From positions 2,852,001 to 2,916,000 of the forward strand of contig OZ245718.1 in the NCBI GenBank assembly GCA_965227045.1: a stretch of DNA of 64,000 nt, given 5' to 3'. Positions within the stretch are counted from its first letter, which is position 1. Every line of letters begins with the position of its first letter. This DNA comes from UBA10649 sp965227045 (GTDB taxonomy: Bacteria > Actinomycetota > Actinomycetes > S36-B12). Below the pieces are notes generated by a model. The model was not told the origin of the DNA. It saw nothing but the letters and a program-made list of their open reading frames with translations, and searched no databases. A program made the translations under genes and the position numbers. Shown piece after piece: positions 34,010 through 42,905 of this stretch.

Positions 34010-34768
34010 CGGCTGCACGGCGAGCGCGGCCGTCGCGATCGTCAGCAGGACCCACGGCGACGTCATGAACGCCAGGACCACCGGGATTGCCAGCGCGATC
34101 ACCACGATGCCGAGGTACAGCAGCCTCGTTCCCCGATCACCCAGTCGCACCGCAAGCGTCACCTTGCCAACGGCGCGATCGCCGGCGATGTCGCGCAGGT
34201 TGTTGGTCACCAGGATGGCGCACGCCAGCAGCCCGACGCCGACTGATGCGACGACGTCAGTCGGCGTGATGGACAGTGTCTGGACGTACGCCGTGCCGAC
34301 CACGGGAACGATGCCGAAGAAGACGAAGACGAAGACCTCACCCAGGCCGGCATAGCCGTACGGGCGCGGGCCACCGGTGTACAGCCACGCGGCGGCGATC
34401 GATGCGGCTCCGACCAGAAGCAGCCACCACTGGCCCGTCAAGGCGACGAGGATCAGCCCTGCGACTGCGGCGACGCCGAAGGAGAGGAAGGCGGCCATCT
34501 TCACGTGTTGCGGCGCGGCGAGGCCTTGACCGACCAGTCGAATCGGTCCGACGCGAACGGCGTCGGTGCCCTTTATTCCATCGCTGTAGTCGTTGGCGTA
34601 ATTGACGCCGACCTGAAGCGCGATCGAGACGACGAGGGCAAGGAGCACGCGCGAAACCAGGAGCGAGTCGACGTACGCGGCGAGCCCCGCGCCTACCGCG
34701 ATCGGGGCAATCGCGGCCGGAAGCGTGCGTGGACGTGCGCCCTCGAACCATTGGCCAGCAGTTGCCAT
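33893..34768 (-). CDS. menA: 1,4-dihydroxy-2-naphthoate polyprenyltransferase
   Basis: This 291-residue integral membrane UbiA-family prenyltransferase joins the polyprenyl tail to DHNA, giving demethylmenaquinone. It has about eight helices. The first Asp-rich motif is NYANDYSDGIKGTD at 56-69, and the second is in DIAGDRAVGK near 193. ATG 34768 is preferred and lies 2 nt after the menE stop; TTG 34774 is the alternative. The diphosphate substrate is probably supplied by the synthase encoded at 59070. Its 3' end overlaps the convergent DUF4229 gene by 117 nt. Confidence 0.96.
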   Translation of the reverse strand: MATAGQWFEGARPRTLPAAIAPIAVGAGLAAYVDSLLVSRVLLALVVSIALQVGVNYANDYSDGIKGTDAVRVGPIRLVGQGLAAPQHVKMAAFLSFGVAAVAGLILVALTGQWWLLLVGAASIAAAWLYTGGPRPYGYAGLGEVFVFVFFGIVPVVGTAYVQTLSITPTDVVASVGVGLLACAILVTNNLRDIAGDRAVGKVTLAVRLGDRGTRLLYLGIVVIALAIPVVLAFMTSPWVLLTIATAALAVQPLRVVGGGALGPGLIPALKATGLLLLAYGLVLGLTVGLS

Positions 34769-34770
34769 CG

Positions 34771-35997
34771 TCAACTCCCGTCCTCGTCGCGCGCCCAGGA
34801 CTGAAGCAGGCGCCGATCAACCTTGCCATTGGGCAGGTGCGGCAGACGCGCGACCTGCTTGACTCCGCGAGGTCGCGCGGCGCTACCCAGTCGTTCGACG
34901 ACCGAGGCGATCGCCGTGGACTCGACGTTGGGCGCCTCGTCACGGACCTCGAGAAACACCCAGATTGCGGGCTCTCCTGCTGCGCTCGCGATACTCACCG
35001 CCGCCGCGGTCACGACATCGGGCAGGCCGTCGAGAACCCGCTCGATTGCCCCGGGCGACACGTTCACCCCGTTGACGACGACGATGTCGTCGGCGCGGCC
35101 GAGCACGTGTACCCGTCCGTCCGCGTCGACCGTTCCCAAGTCGGAGGTGATGAACGTCGAGTCATCGAAGTACTCGCGCGTCATCTCGGGATCGGACCGG
35201 TAGCCCGATGCGACGCTCGGGCTGGTGATGAGCAGCACTGAGGGTCCCGCTGAGTCGCCCTGGACTGCAACCGCGACCCCGGGGAGTGGGATGCCGTCGA
35301 AGACGCACCCGCCGCTTGTCTCCGTAGAGCCGTAGGTAGTGGTGACGGAGACGCCGAGTTCTGCTGCCATCTCGCGCAATGAGGGGCGCATCGGACCACC
35401 GCCCACCAGGATCGACGTGCACTCACGCAGCGCGTCGACTCCGGCCTCGTCCGACAACAGGCGGGCGACCTGGGCTGGCACGAGCGCGACGCGCACATCG
35501 GCAGCGCGGGCGCGTGCCACGTTCACCGCCTGCTGGAAACCACGCGGAGTGAACGGCTCGCCGCCGCCGATGCTCGGCATCGCGATCGGGTCGTTGCCGG
35601 TGGCGAGTGCGCGAACGAGAACGTTCATGCCACCCATCGACGTCACGGGTATGGCGACGATCCACAGCGGAGGCGTGTCGGATGCGTTTGCTGTACCTGC
35701 GAATGCAGTGAGCTGGCCGGCAGTCAGCAGCACCCCCCTAGGCGAACCCGTCGACCCGGACGTGGCCATGACTACTGCGACGTCGTCGGATTCGAGCGGG
35801 GCCGCCGGATCGTCGGGCCGCACCGCGGCGAGGACCGACATGACGTAGGAGTTGGAGATGGATGCTGAGACCACGGGCACCGGTGCGATCGCTGGGCCCG
35901 TGCCGTCGAGCGCGTCGGCGAGCGCGGCGAGGAGCGGGGCGACGCCCGCCGTTCCGGGCGCAACCGGCACGCGGACGAGTGGACGGGGCACGGCCAC
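34771..35997 (-). CDS. menE: O-succinylbenzoate-CoA ligase
   Basis: This ANL-superfamily ligase of about 408 residues activates o-succinylbenzoate with CoA for menaquinone synthesis. It has the ATP loop MATSGSTGSPRGV near residue 84, TTYGSTETSGG near 218, and TSDLGTVDADGRVHVLGR near 283. NGVNVSPGAIE follows, and the catalytic Lys is in LPNGKVDRR near the end. It is short compared with typical 450-500-residue MenE because its N-terminal subdomain is compact. GTG 35997 is chosen, with GTG 35991 also possible; the longer frame upstream is antisense menB. It is divergent from menB by 26 nt and couples to menA. Confidence 0.92.
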   Translation of the reverse strand: MAVPRPLVRVPVAPGTAGVAPLLAALADALDGTGPAIAPVPVVSASISNSYVMSVLAAVRPDDPAAPLESDDVAVVMATSGSTGSPRGVLLTAGQLTAFAGTANASDTPPLWIVAIPVTSMGGMNVLVRALATGNDPIAMPSIGGGEPFTPRGFQQAVNVARARAADVRVALVPAQVARLLSDEAGVDALRECTSILVGGGPMRPSLREMAAELGVSVTTTYGSTETSGGCVFDGIPLPGVAVAVQGDSAGPSVLLITSPSVASGYRSDPEMTREYFDDSTFITSDLGTVDADGRVHVLGRADDIVVVNGVNVSPGAIERVLDGLPDVVTAAAVSIASAAGEPAIWVFLEVRDEAPNVESTAIASVVERLGSAARPRGVKQVARLPHLPNGKVDRRLLQSWARDEDGS

Positions 35998-36023
35998 GAG
36001 AGTAGGGCGATAGGTTTCGCCGC

Positions 36024-36956
36024 ATGGACACCCGTACCCGGTACCAGCTTCCACCCGTGGTTCCCGAGGGCTCGCCAGCGCTCGCGGATCCCGGCCATTC
36101 ATCGTCCACGCCGGCCTGCGAGTGGGTCGTTGCGGGGGACTTCCGCGACATCCGCTACGAGTTGTCGGCCGGCGATGCAGCGGGGATTGCCAAGATCACG
36201 ATCAACCGTCCGGCCAAGCGCAACGCCTTCCGTCCGCAGACCTTGTTCGAGCTCCAGGATGCGTTCAATCGCGCCCGCGACGACGACAGCGTCGGCGTGA
36301 TCATCCTCACCGGCCAGGGAGACTGGGCGTTCTGCTCGGGTGGCGATCAGGTCATCCGCGGCAACGACGGCTACATCGGCGACGACGAGATCGCGCGAAA
36401 GGGCATCGGCCGCCTGAACGTCCTCGACCTCCAGATCCAGATCCGGCGCACGCCGAAGCCGGTCATCGCGATGATCGCCGGCTACGCGATCGGCGGCGGG
36501 CACGTGCTGCACGTCGTCTGCGACCTGTCGATCGCGGCCGACAACGCGCGATTCGGCCAGACCGGGCCGCGGGTCGGCTCCTTCGACGGCGGGTACGGCT
36601 CGGGACTGCTCGCGGCAACGATCGGGCAGAAGCGATCCCGCGAGGTCTGGTACACCTGCCGGCAGTTCGGCGCTGAGCAGGCGTTCGACTGGGGCCTCGT
36701 CAATGCGGTGGTGCCGATAGAGGACCTCGAGATCGAGACTGTGCGGTGGGCGCGCGACATGCTCGAGCTCTCCCCGCTCGCCCTGCGAATGCTCAAGGCC
36801 TCGCACAATGCTGCCGACGACGGCCTCGCCGGAGTGCAGCAGCTCGCCGGCGATGCGACGTTGCTCTTCTACATGACCGAAGAGGCGCAGGAGGGCCGCG
36901 ACGCGTTCAAGGAGCATCGCGAACCGGACTTCCGGAAGTTCCCTAAGCGCCCCTGA
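36024..36956 (+). CDS. menB: 1,4-dihydroxy-2-naphthoyl-CoA synthase (bicarbonate-dependent type I)
   Basis: This crotonase-fold enzyme of about 310 residues cyclises o-succinylbenzoyl-CoA. It has oxyanion-hole segments FCSGGDQ near residue 110 and AIGGGHVLH near 157, and the substrate-binding SFDGGYGSG. At the position that separates the two MenB types it has Gly181 (in GQTGPRVG), like E. coli and Bacillus enzymes that use bicarbonate as the base. Mycobacterial-type MenB has Asp there. The whole core also reads closer to the E. coli/Bacillus type. An N-terminal extension of about 40 residues is variable. It overlaps menC by 1 nt (TGATG). Confidence 0.95.
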   Translation: MDTRTRYQLPPVVPEGSPALADPGHSSSTPACEWVVAGDFRDIRYELSAGDAAGIAKITINRPAKRNAFRPQTLFELQDAFNRARDDDSVGVIILTGQGDWAFCSGGDQVIRGNDGYIGDDEIARKGIGRLNVLDLQIQIRRTPKPVIAMIAGYAIGGGHVLHVVCDLSIAADNARFGQTGPRVGSFDGGYGSGLLAATIGQKRSREVWYTCRQFGAEQAFDWGLVNAVVPIEDLEIETVRWARDMLELSPLALRMLKASHNAADDGLAGVQQLAGDATLLFYMTEEAQEGRDAFKEHREPDFRKFPKRP

Positions 36957-37984
36957 TGCCCGCCGACTCCCGGCTTCGGGCCCTCCTCGACGGTGCGGTC
37001 CCCTTCGCGCTCCCATTGCGGCGGCGCTTTCGCGGCATCGACGTGCGCGAGGGTGTGCTGATCAAGGGGCCGAACGGCTGGGGCGAGTTCGCTCCGTTCG
37101 CCGACTACTCCGACGCTGCCGCATCTCGATGGCTCGACAGCGCCGTGGAGGCCGCCTACGGATCGTGGCCCGAGCTGCAGAGAGCCGAGGTCGAGGTCAA
37201 CGCGATCATTCCTGCCGTCGACTCGAATGATGCCGCGACGATGACGCGTGCGGCGGTCACGGAGAGCGGCTGTCGCACGGTGAAGGTGAAGGTCGGCGAC
37301 AGCGACCTCGCGCAGGACGAGGCGCGGGTGGCAAGCATCCGCGACGTCCTCGACACGCTGCTCGGACGCGGCCGCGGCGCGATTCGAGTCGACGCGAACG
37401 GCGGTTGGAACGTTCCGTCCGCCGCCGCCGCGCTTCGTCGACTCGGCGCCTACGACATCGAGTACGTCGAACAACCGTGCCGATCCATCGAGGAACTGAA
37501 GGCATTGCGTCGTCTGACCGACGTCCCGATCGCGGTAGACGAGACCGTCCGTCACGCCGATGACCCGACCGCAGTTCGCGTGCACGAGTTCGCCGACGTC
37601 GCGGTGCTGAAGGCTGCACCGCTCGGCGGCGTCGCTGCGGCAATGCGGGTAGCGCAGTCGCTCGATGTTCCAGTGGTGGTGAGCGGCTCGCTCGACTCGT
37701 CGGTCGGGCTGTCGGTCGGCCTCATGCTCGCGGGCGCGCTCGACGACCTGCCCTACGCGTGCGGATTCGGGACCGGGGCCCTGCTCGCTGCCGACCTTGC
37801 CTCCGATTCATCGCTGCCGGAGCAGGGCGTCCTCGCCGTCGGTCGCGTCGCGCCCGAGCTCCCCGCACTGCTCGCCGCACGTGACCGGCTTGGCGATGAT
37901 CGGGCGGCGTGGTGGCGAGAAAGGCTCGCGGCCGCATGGAGAGCGGGAACCGACGTGCGCCTCGGCCGCCTCGTCGACGAGTGA
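36956..37984 (+). CDS. menC: o-Succinylbenzoate synthase
   Basis: This 342-residue enolase-superfamily enzyme dehydrates SHCHC to o-succinylbenzoate. The catalytic KxK is at Lys110 and Lys112 (RTVKVKVGD). Metal ligands are Asp146 in VDANGG, Glu172 in VEQP and Asp195 in AVDETV. The second catalytic Lys is in AVLKAAPLGG near 223. ATG 36956 overlaps the menB stop by 1 nt. It is followed after 29 nt by menD, which makes its substrate precursor SEPHCHC. Confidence 0.94.
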   Translation: MPADSRLRALLDGAVPFALPLRRRFRGIDVREGVLIKGPNGWGEFAPFADYSDAAASRWLDSAVEAAYGSWPELQRAEVEVNAIIPAVDSNDAATMTRAAVTESGCRTVKVKVGDSDLAQDEARVASIRDVLDTLLGRGRGAIRVDANGGWNVPSAAAALRRLGAYDIEYVEQPCRSIEELKALRRLTDVPIAVDETVRHADDPTAVRVHEFADVAVLKAAPLGGVAAAMRVAQSLDVPVVVSGSLDSSVGLSVGLMLAGALDDLPYACGFGTGALLAADLASDSSLPEQGVLAVGRVAPELPALLAARDRLGDDRAAWWRERLAAAWRAGTDVRLGRLVDE

Positions 37985-38013
37985 ACGAGGACGGTGCATG
38001 AAAGGGTGACGTC

Positions 38014-39762
38014 GTGAATCCCTCGACTGCCCAGGCGATCGTCATGATCGACGAGTTCGTCCGCTGCGGCGTGACCGATGCCGTCCTCTCGCCCGGTTCG
38101 CGGTCCACCGCGCTGGCGATAGCTCTCGCGGAGGCGGAGGCCAGGGGGGAGATAACCCTGCACGTTCGACTCGATGAGCGCACCGCCGGCTACCTGGCGG
38201 TCGGCATCGCCAAGGTCACCGGAGTTCCCGCGCTCGTCGTGACGACCTCGGGGACCGCCGCCGTGAACCTGCATCCGGCGATCGTCGAGGCCGACCAGTC
38301 CGGCATTCCGCTGATCGCCATCACGGCCGACCGGCCCCCGCAACTGCGGGGCGTCGGCGCGAACCAGACGATCAACCAGGACGCCCTGTTCGGTCGCGAC
38401 GTGCGACTGGCGATCGACATGGCGACGGCGTCCGCGCAGCCGGGGTTCGTGCGTTACTGGCGCTCGACGGTCGCGCGCGTCATCGCCGCATCGACCGATG
38501 CCATGCGACCTGGACCTGTCCATCTCAACGTGCCCTTCGTGGAGCCGCTCGTCCCGGCCGGGTCAGAGGACTGGGTCGAGGACCTCGACGGCCGTGCGGA
38601 CGGGCGCCCGTGGACCGCCGACGCTCGGCTCGTCGCGGGCATGAGCACGCCCTTGGACGACGTGCTCGATGCGTTGCTCGACGATCAGCAGGTGCCGACC
38701 CGGGGGATCGTGGTCATCGGTGATCACGACGACTCTGAAGCGGTGGAGCTGGCGGACGAACTCGCCGACGCGATGGGCTGGCCGGTCATCGCCGAGCCGA
38801 GCGGCAACGGCGCCGGGTGCTCGACTGCGCTCTCGCACGGACCGCTGCTTCTCGCCGACGGCGCTTTCGCGGATGCTCACGTGCCCGAGCTGGTGATCAC
38901 GATCGGTCGCGTCGGGCTGAACCGCTCAGTGCTGCGGATGATCGGCCGAGCGCGACTTCATGTGGCCGTCGACGCGCGCCCGGAGTGGAGCGATCCGACC
39001 CGCACCGCCGACGTGGTCGTCGCGTCGGTTCCGCTTCCGCCGACCGAGGCTAGCGACGAACCGTCCTGGCTGGAGGCGTGGCAGCGCGCCGACGTGCTTG
39101 CTGCCGCAGCGACCGAGACGGCGTTGTTCAGCTCCGATGACACGCTGACCGGAATGCACGTCGCACGGATCACTGCAACTGCAGTGCCCGATGGGGGACT
39201 GCTGTTCATCGGGGCGTCGTGGCCGGTCCGTCACGTCGGCTCGTTCGCGGCGAACACGGTGCAGGAGGCGGTGATCATGGGCAATCGCGGCACTTCGGGC
39301 ATCGACGGCTGCGTGTCCACCGCATGGGGTGCGGCCGGTGCTCTCCAGCGCAACGGAGGTTCTGGTGCACTGGCGCTGATCGGCGACCACACCTTCCTGT
39401 ACGACAGCAACGGACTGCTGGTGCCGCCCGAGGAGGAGCGGCCCGACCTGGTCATCGTGGTGTCGGACAACGATGGCGGCGGGATCTTCTCCTCGCTCGA
39501 GCAGGGTTCGCCCGAGCACGCCGAGCACTTCGAGCGGGTCTTCGGCGTTCCGCTGAGCATCGACATTCCGGCTATGTGCGAATCCATGGGTATCGCAGCG
39601 GTGGTCGCGACGACGTCCGGCGAGCTGACTGCCGCCATCGACTACGCGGTTGGCACCGGGGGAGTCCGGGTTGTCGTGGCGCGTACCTGCTCACGCGATC
39701 GTGAGGCCGAGATCCTGCTCAATGTCCAGCGTGCTGTAGGCGAGGCGCTCGGCTCCGCGTAG
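38014..39762 (+). CDS. menD: 2-succinyl-5-enolpyruvyl-6-hydroxy-3-cyclohexene-1-carboxylate synthase
   Basis: This 582-residue thiamine-diphosphate enzyme joins 2-oxoglutarate to isochorismate. The N-terminal Pyr domain has LSPGSRSTALA and the catalytic Glu in RLDERTAGYLA near residue 55. A central domain follows, and the PP domain has the ThDP/Mg motif GDHTFLYDSNGLL near 457 and VVSDNDGGGIF near 484. It starts at GTG 38014. It completes the plus-strand menB-menC-menD run, with the substrate isochorismate coming from MenF encoded 1.8 kb downstream on the other strand. Confidence 0.96.
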   Translation: MNPSTAQAIVMIDEFVRCGVTDAVLSPGSRSTALAIALAEAEARGEITLHVRLDERTAGYLAVGIAKVTGVPALVVTTSGTAAVNLHPAIVEADQSGIPLIAITADRPPQLRGVGANQTINQDALFGRDVRLAIDMATASAQPGFVRYWRSTVARVIAASTDAMRPGPVHLNVPFVEPLVPAGSEDWVEDLDGRADGRPWTADARLVAGMSTPLDDVLDALLDDQQVPTRGIVVIGDHDDSEAVELADELADAMGWPVIAEPSGNGAGCSTALSHGPLLLADGAFADAHVPELVITIGRVGLNRSVLRMIGRARLHVAVDARPEWSDPTRTADVVVASVPLPPTEASDEPSWLEAWQRADVLAAAATETALFSSDDTLTGMHVARITATAVPDGGLLFIGASWPVRHVGSFAANTVQEAVIMGNRGTSGIDGCVSTAWGAAGALQRNGGSGALALIGDHTFLYDSNGLLVPPEEERPDLVIVVSDNDGGGIFSSLEQGSPEHAEHFERVFGVPLSIDIPAMCESMGIAAVVATTSGELTAAIDYAVGTGGVRVVVARTCSRDREAEILLNVQRAVGEALGSA

Positions 39763-39799
39763 TCGGGCGCAGGTGCACGAGGACGGCTAGCGTGTTGGC

Positions 39800-41476
39800 A
39801 TGGCCGTCGATCCAGACAAGCGCGATCGGGTCATCGAGGCTGCAGCCGAGGTCTTTGCCGAGCGCGGCGCGATCGGCGCGGGTCGTCACGATGTGGCCAA
39901 GCGGGCCGACCTGCCGCTGCGCACCGTGTCGGCCGTCGGTCGCCATCGAGTCGACCTGCTTCGGCTTGCGCTCGACGGACTGCCCTTCCCGCCGGTGGCC
40001 GAGCACCTGCGCGCGCAGGCAAACGAGCCGGTGGAGCCCGCACTGCAGGCGCTCCTGCGTGCCGCACGCGACGTGCTCGGCGACCCGGCGACCGCATGGG
40101 ACCCGGTCGAGATCCAGGCGATCGTTGCTGCGCGTTACGACGCTCCCACGCGCGAGGTCGTGGTGGGTCGCCTCAACGAGCGATGGGATGCGGCGCAGCG
40201 CGTTGTGGAGCAGCTGAGAGGGACGTCGGCGCAGTCGCATCCAGAAGTCGATGAGGCGGCCAGGCGACTTGAGTCGGAGGCGGCTGCACTTCACGTGATC
40301 GCGGTCGGCCTCGGACTGGCGATGCTGTCACCCCTCTCGCCGCGATGGGGAGACGCGCAGGCGTGGACCTCGCTCGCCGCGCGACTGCTGGAGACACTCG
40401 CTGCCGACGAGGTGGCCCAGCAGCGGTCACCAGACTCCGCCTGGCGGGCGCGCGTTGCCGTGAACTCGACACCTGCGGCCGTGGCACGCCTCCTTCGCGT
40501 GCTGTCGCTGCTCGACATCCACGTCGTGACGCTGTTCACCGCGCAGGTGGGAGACGATGCGCAGCTCGTCGATCTCATCCTCAAGGCGCCGGCCGACGTC
40601 GAGCGCGCGACGATCCTGCACGGCATCTCGTCTGTCGGGACCGACGCCATCGTCACGCACGGAGTAGGCGACGACGCAGCCGACATCGCCACTCGTGTCC
40701 TCCAGCTGTGCGCGCGCCTGGCCACCGATCCCGACGCGGCCCCGAAGGCGGCGGCCGAACTCGTTCTCGCCGACTCGTGGGAGGTCACGCGTGCGGCGGA
40801 GGGCGCCGACGACTCGGCCCTCGTGCTGCGACTGCAGTGGACCCTGGAGACTCACGTGGTGCTGCGCCGCGTGAAGGCACCGTTCACGCGCACCGAGCAG
40901 AACCGTGCCTCGGCGCTGCTCGAACTCGTGTCCGCGCTGTCGCACGCGCGCGGGGAGGAGGAGGGCTTCGGCTGGCGCGAGGATCTGCCCGGCGGCGGCG
41001 CGGTGATCGTGCGCCTGAGCCGTCCGGTGGACTCCGACGGTGTCGAGCGCATGCACGAGCGTTCGTCTGCGGACTCGCGTTACCAGCGCTACTTCACGCC
41101 GATGAACGAATGGCGCGAGGACAACCTGCGGCGCATCTCGGGCGGGCATCGCGGCGCCACGCTGGTCGTCACGGATGAGCACGATGTGATCATCGCGCTG
41201 GGCAACGTGTTCCCCACCGGGCCGGACGACCAGGACGCCGCGGAGATCGCGCTCATCGTCGATGACGCGTGGCACGGGCGCGGGGTTGGCGGGCTGCTCA
41301 CCGCGCATCTCGTCGACGTGGCGCGCCGGCTTGGCTTCGTCAGGCTGGTGGCCTACGTCCTCGCCGAGAACCGCGCGATGCTGCACGTGCTGGCGAAGTC
41401 GCCGCTGGACTGGCAGCCCAGCTCCGACCACGACCTGGGAATGTCAGTCGTCTGCCTGACGGCCGACATCGCCTGA
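39800..41476 (+). CDS. TetR-like / ACT-like / GNAT acetyltransferase fusion protein
   Basis: This 558-residue protein has three regions. Residues 1 to about 200 read like a TetR repressor: an HTH at about 7-55 (RVIEAAAEVFAERGAIGAGR, DVAKRADLPLRTVSAV), then a helical ligand-binding-type domain. Residues 215 to about 290 have the beta-alpha-beta-beta-alpha-beta pattern of an ACT domain (VNSTPAAVARLLRVLSLLDI). A linker follows, and about 405-555 is a GNAT domain with acetyl-CoA loop RGVGG at 494-498. ACT-GNAT lysine acetyltransferases regulated by amino acids are known in actinomycetes; the added TetR part is unusual. It lies 37 nt after menD in the same direction and ends before the palindrome that separates it from menF. 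Targets are unknown. Confidence 0.82.
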   Translation: MAVDPDKRDRVIEAAAEVFAERGAIGAGRHDVAKRADLPLRTVSAVGRHRVDLLRLALDGLPFPPVAEHLRAQANEPVEPALQALLRAARDVLGDPATAWDPVEIQAIVAARYDAPTREVVVGRLNERWDAAQRVVEQLRGTSAQSHPEVDEAARRLESEAAALHVIAVGLGLAMLSPLSPRWGDAQAWTSLAARLLETLAADEVAQQRSPDSAWRARVAVNSTPAAVARLLRVLSLLDIHVVTLFTAQVGDDAQLVDLILKAPADVERATILHGISSVGTDAIVTHGVGDDAADIATRVLQLCARLATDPDAAPKAAAELVLADSWEVTRAAEGADDSALVLRLQWTLETHVVLRRVKAPFTRTEQNRASALLELVSALSHARGEEEGFGWREDLPGGGAVIVRLSRPVDSDGVERMHERSSADSRYQRYFTPMNEWREDNLRRISGGHRGATLVVTDEHDVIIALGNVFPTGPDDQDAAEIALIVDDAWHGRGVGGLLTAHLVDVARRLGFVRLVAYVLAENRAMLHVLAKSPLDWQPSSDHDLGMSVVCLTADIA

Positions 41477-41488
41477 CTCAACCCTCCG

Positions 41489-41546
41489 CGAGTGGGCAGT
41501 TGTCGGGGTGTTGGCGGCCGCCAACACCCCGACAACTGCCCACTCG
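41489..41546. repeat. 58-bp perfect palindrome, GAGTGGGCAGTTGTCGGGGT family, copy 2
   Basis: The 29-nt arms are perfectly complementary with no loop (centre between 41517 and 41518). The outer part of each arm is the CGAGTGGGCAGTTGTCGGGG core seen also at 4478-4539, and the inner part GTTGGCGG differs. It lies between the convergent ends of the TetR/ACT/GNAT gene and menF. It could stop transcription from both, but no T-run follows on either side. Confidence 0.9.
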
Positions 41547-41562
41547 GCGAAAAGGGGTGGGG

Positions 41563-42843
41563 TTAGCGGCCTTCGAGGGCGTCGCGGATCGGCACCAGCT
41601 TCGCCACCGACTCAGCCAGTTCGTCCTCGGGGTCCGAGCCGGCGACGATGCCGCAGCCGGCGAAGGATCGCACCTGTCCGAGCACCGGGTCGACGGTCGC
41701 GCAGCGCAGCGCGATGCCGAGCTCGCCATCGCCGTGGCGGTCGAACCAGCCCACCGGCCCTGCATAGCGGCCGCGGTCCATGCCCTCGAGCTCGCGGATC
41801 ACCGAGAACGCTCGCTCGGTCGGAGTTCCGCACACGGCGGCAGTCGGATGCAAGGAGGCGGCGAGCGCGAGAACCGGGGCCGCGTCGGCAAGGCGGCCGG
41901 TGACGTCGGTGGCAAGGTGCTGAACGTTGGCCAGTTCGAGAACGTGCGGACGCGAGGGCACGTCGAGATCGGTGCAGTGGGCGGCGAGGGCGCGCGCAAC
42001 CGACCGCACCGCGTACTCGTGCTCCTCGGCGTCCTTCCCGCTCGCGAGGAGTGCACGTGCGAGCCCAGCATCGGCGCGGTCATCGCCGCGGCGACGGACG
42101 GTGCCAGCGAGAACCCGGCTCGTGACCAGGTCACCGGTCCGCCGCACGAGCAGCTCGGGTGTGGCGCCGACTAGGTCGCCAACGCTGAACGTCCAGCACG
42201 ACGGGTAGGACTCCGCGAGGCGCAGCAGCAGGTTTCGGATGTCCAGGGGACCGTCGACGTGAGCAACGACGTCGCGCGCGAGGACGACCTTGTCGAGTTC
42301 GCCTGCGCGGATGCGCGCCACCGCCTCGGCTACGGACGCCTGCCACTCAAAGGACGTGCGCGATCCCTCGGCCCAGGTGACGAACAGCGGCCCCTCGGGT
42401 ACCGACACGGGCGGGAGGGTGCGGCGCGAGTTCGCCTCGCGACTGATGACGGTCATCCATGCCTGACCTGCACGGCGCCCGACCACGACCTCTGGGACCA
42501 CGACGATCGAGGATCCGGACTCCGGATCGAAGGAGAAGGACGCGAATGCGACCGGCCCTGTGCCCGGCATGCTGACCGTGTCGTCGATGTCCAAGGACGA
42601 GCACAAGTTCGTGAACCAGCGCTGCGCCCGGCTGAATCGCTCGTTGCCGCGCACCTCAAGTCGAGCGGCGACTCCCCAGCCGATCAGGCCCTCGCCATCG
42701 CGCACCCAGGCAACCGGCTCCGAATCGGGAAGTCGGGCGAGCAGTTCCACCGGGTCGGCGATCGGCCTGGTCGTGACGTGGAGGGGCTCAAGTGCCGTTG
42801 CACCATCGGGACCGCGCGATGGAGATGGCGCGGGTGAAGTCAC
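41563..42843 (-). CDS. menF: Isochorismate synthase
   Basis: This 426-residue chorismate-binding enzyme converts chorismate to isochorismate, the entry step to menaquinone. The conserved C-terminal half shows AGELDKVVLARDV near residue 187, SRVLAGTVRRR near 247, and HPTAAVCGTP near 330. The Mg-binding end is FAGCGIVAGSDPEDELAE near 393-410. Menaquinone context favours MenF over a siderophore EntC role. It starts at GTG 42843 and is divergent from menG by about 60 nt. It ends 16 nt from the 58-bp palindrome. Confidence 0.93.
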   Translation of the reverse strand: MTSPAPSPSRGPDGATALEPLHVTTRPIADPVELLARLPDSEPVAWVRDGEGLIGWGVAARLEVRGNERFSRAQRWFTNLCSSLDIDDTVSMPGTGPVAFASFSFDPESGSSIVVVPEVVVGRRAGQAWMTVISREANSRRTLPPVSVPEGPLFVTWAEGSRTSFEWQASVAEAVARIRAGELDKVVLARDVVAHVDGPLDIRNLLLRLAESYPSCWTFSVGDLVGATPELLVRRTGDLVTSRVLAGTVRRRGDDRADAGLARALLASGKDAEEHEYAVRSVARALAAHCTDLDVPSRPHVLELANVQHLATDVTGRLADAAPVLALAASLHPTAAVCGTPTERAFSVIRELEGMDRGRYAGPVGWFDRHGDGELGIALRCATVDPVLGQVRSFAGCGIVAGSDPEDELAESVAKLVPIRDALEGR

Positions 42844-42905
42844 GTGCAGAGCCTAAGCGCCCTCCGACCGGGCGGCATGCCGAGAGGGGTGACAGGATTC
42901 CGTTC

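Noticed and set aside
41489..41546. Palindrome considered as a standard intrinsic terminator or CRISPR repeat
   Set aside because: No T-run follows on either strand, so it is not called a terminator; there is no array of spaced repeats, so it is not CRISPR.
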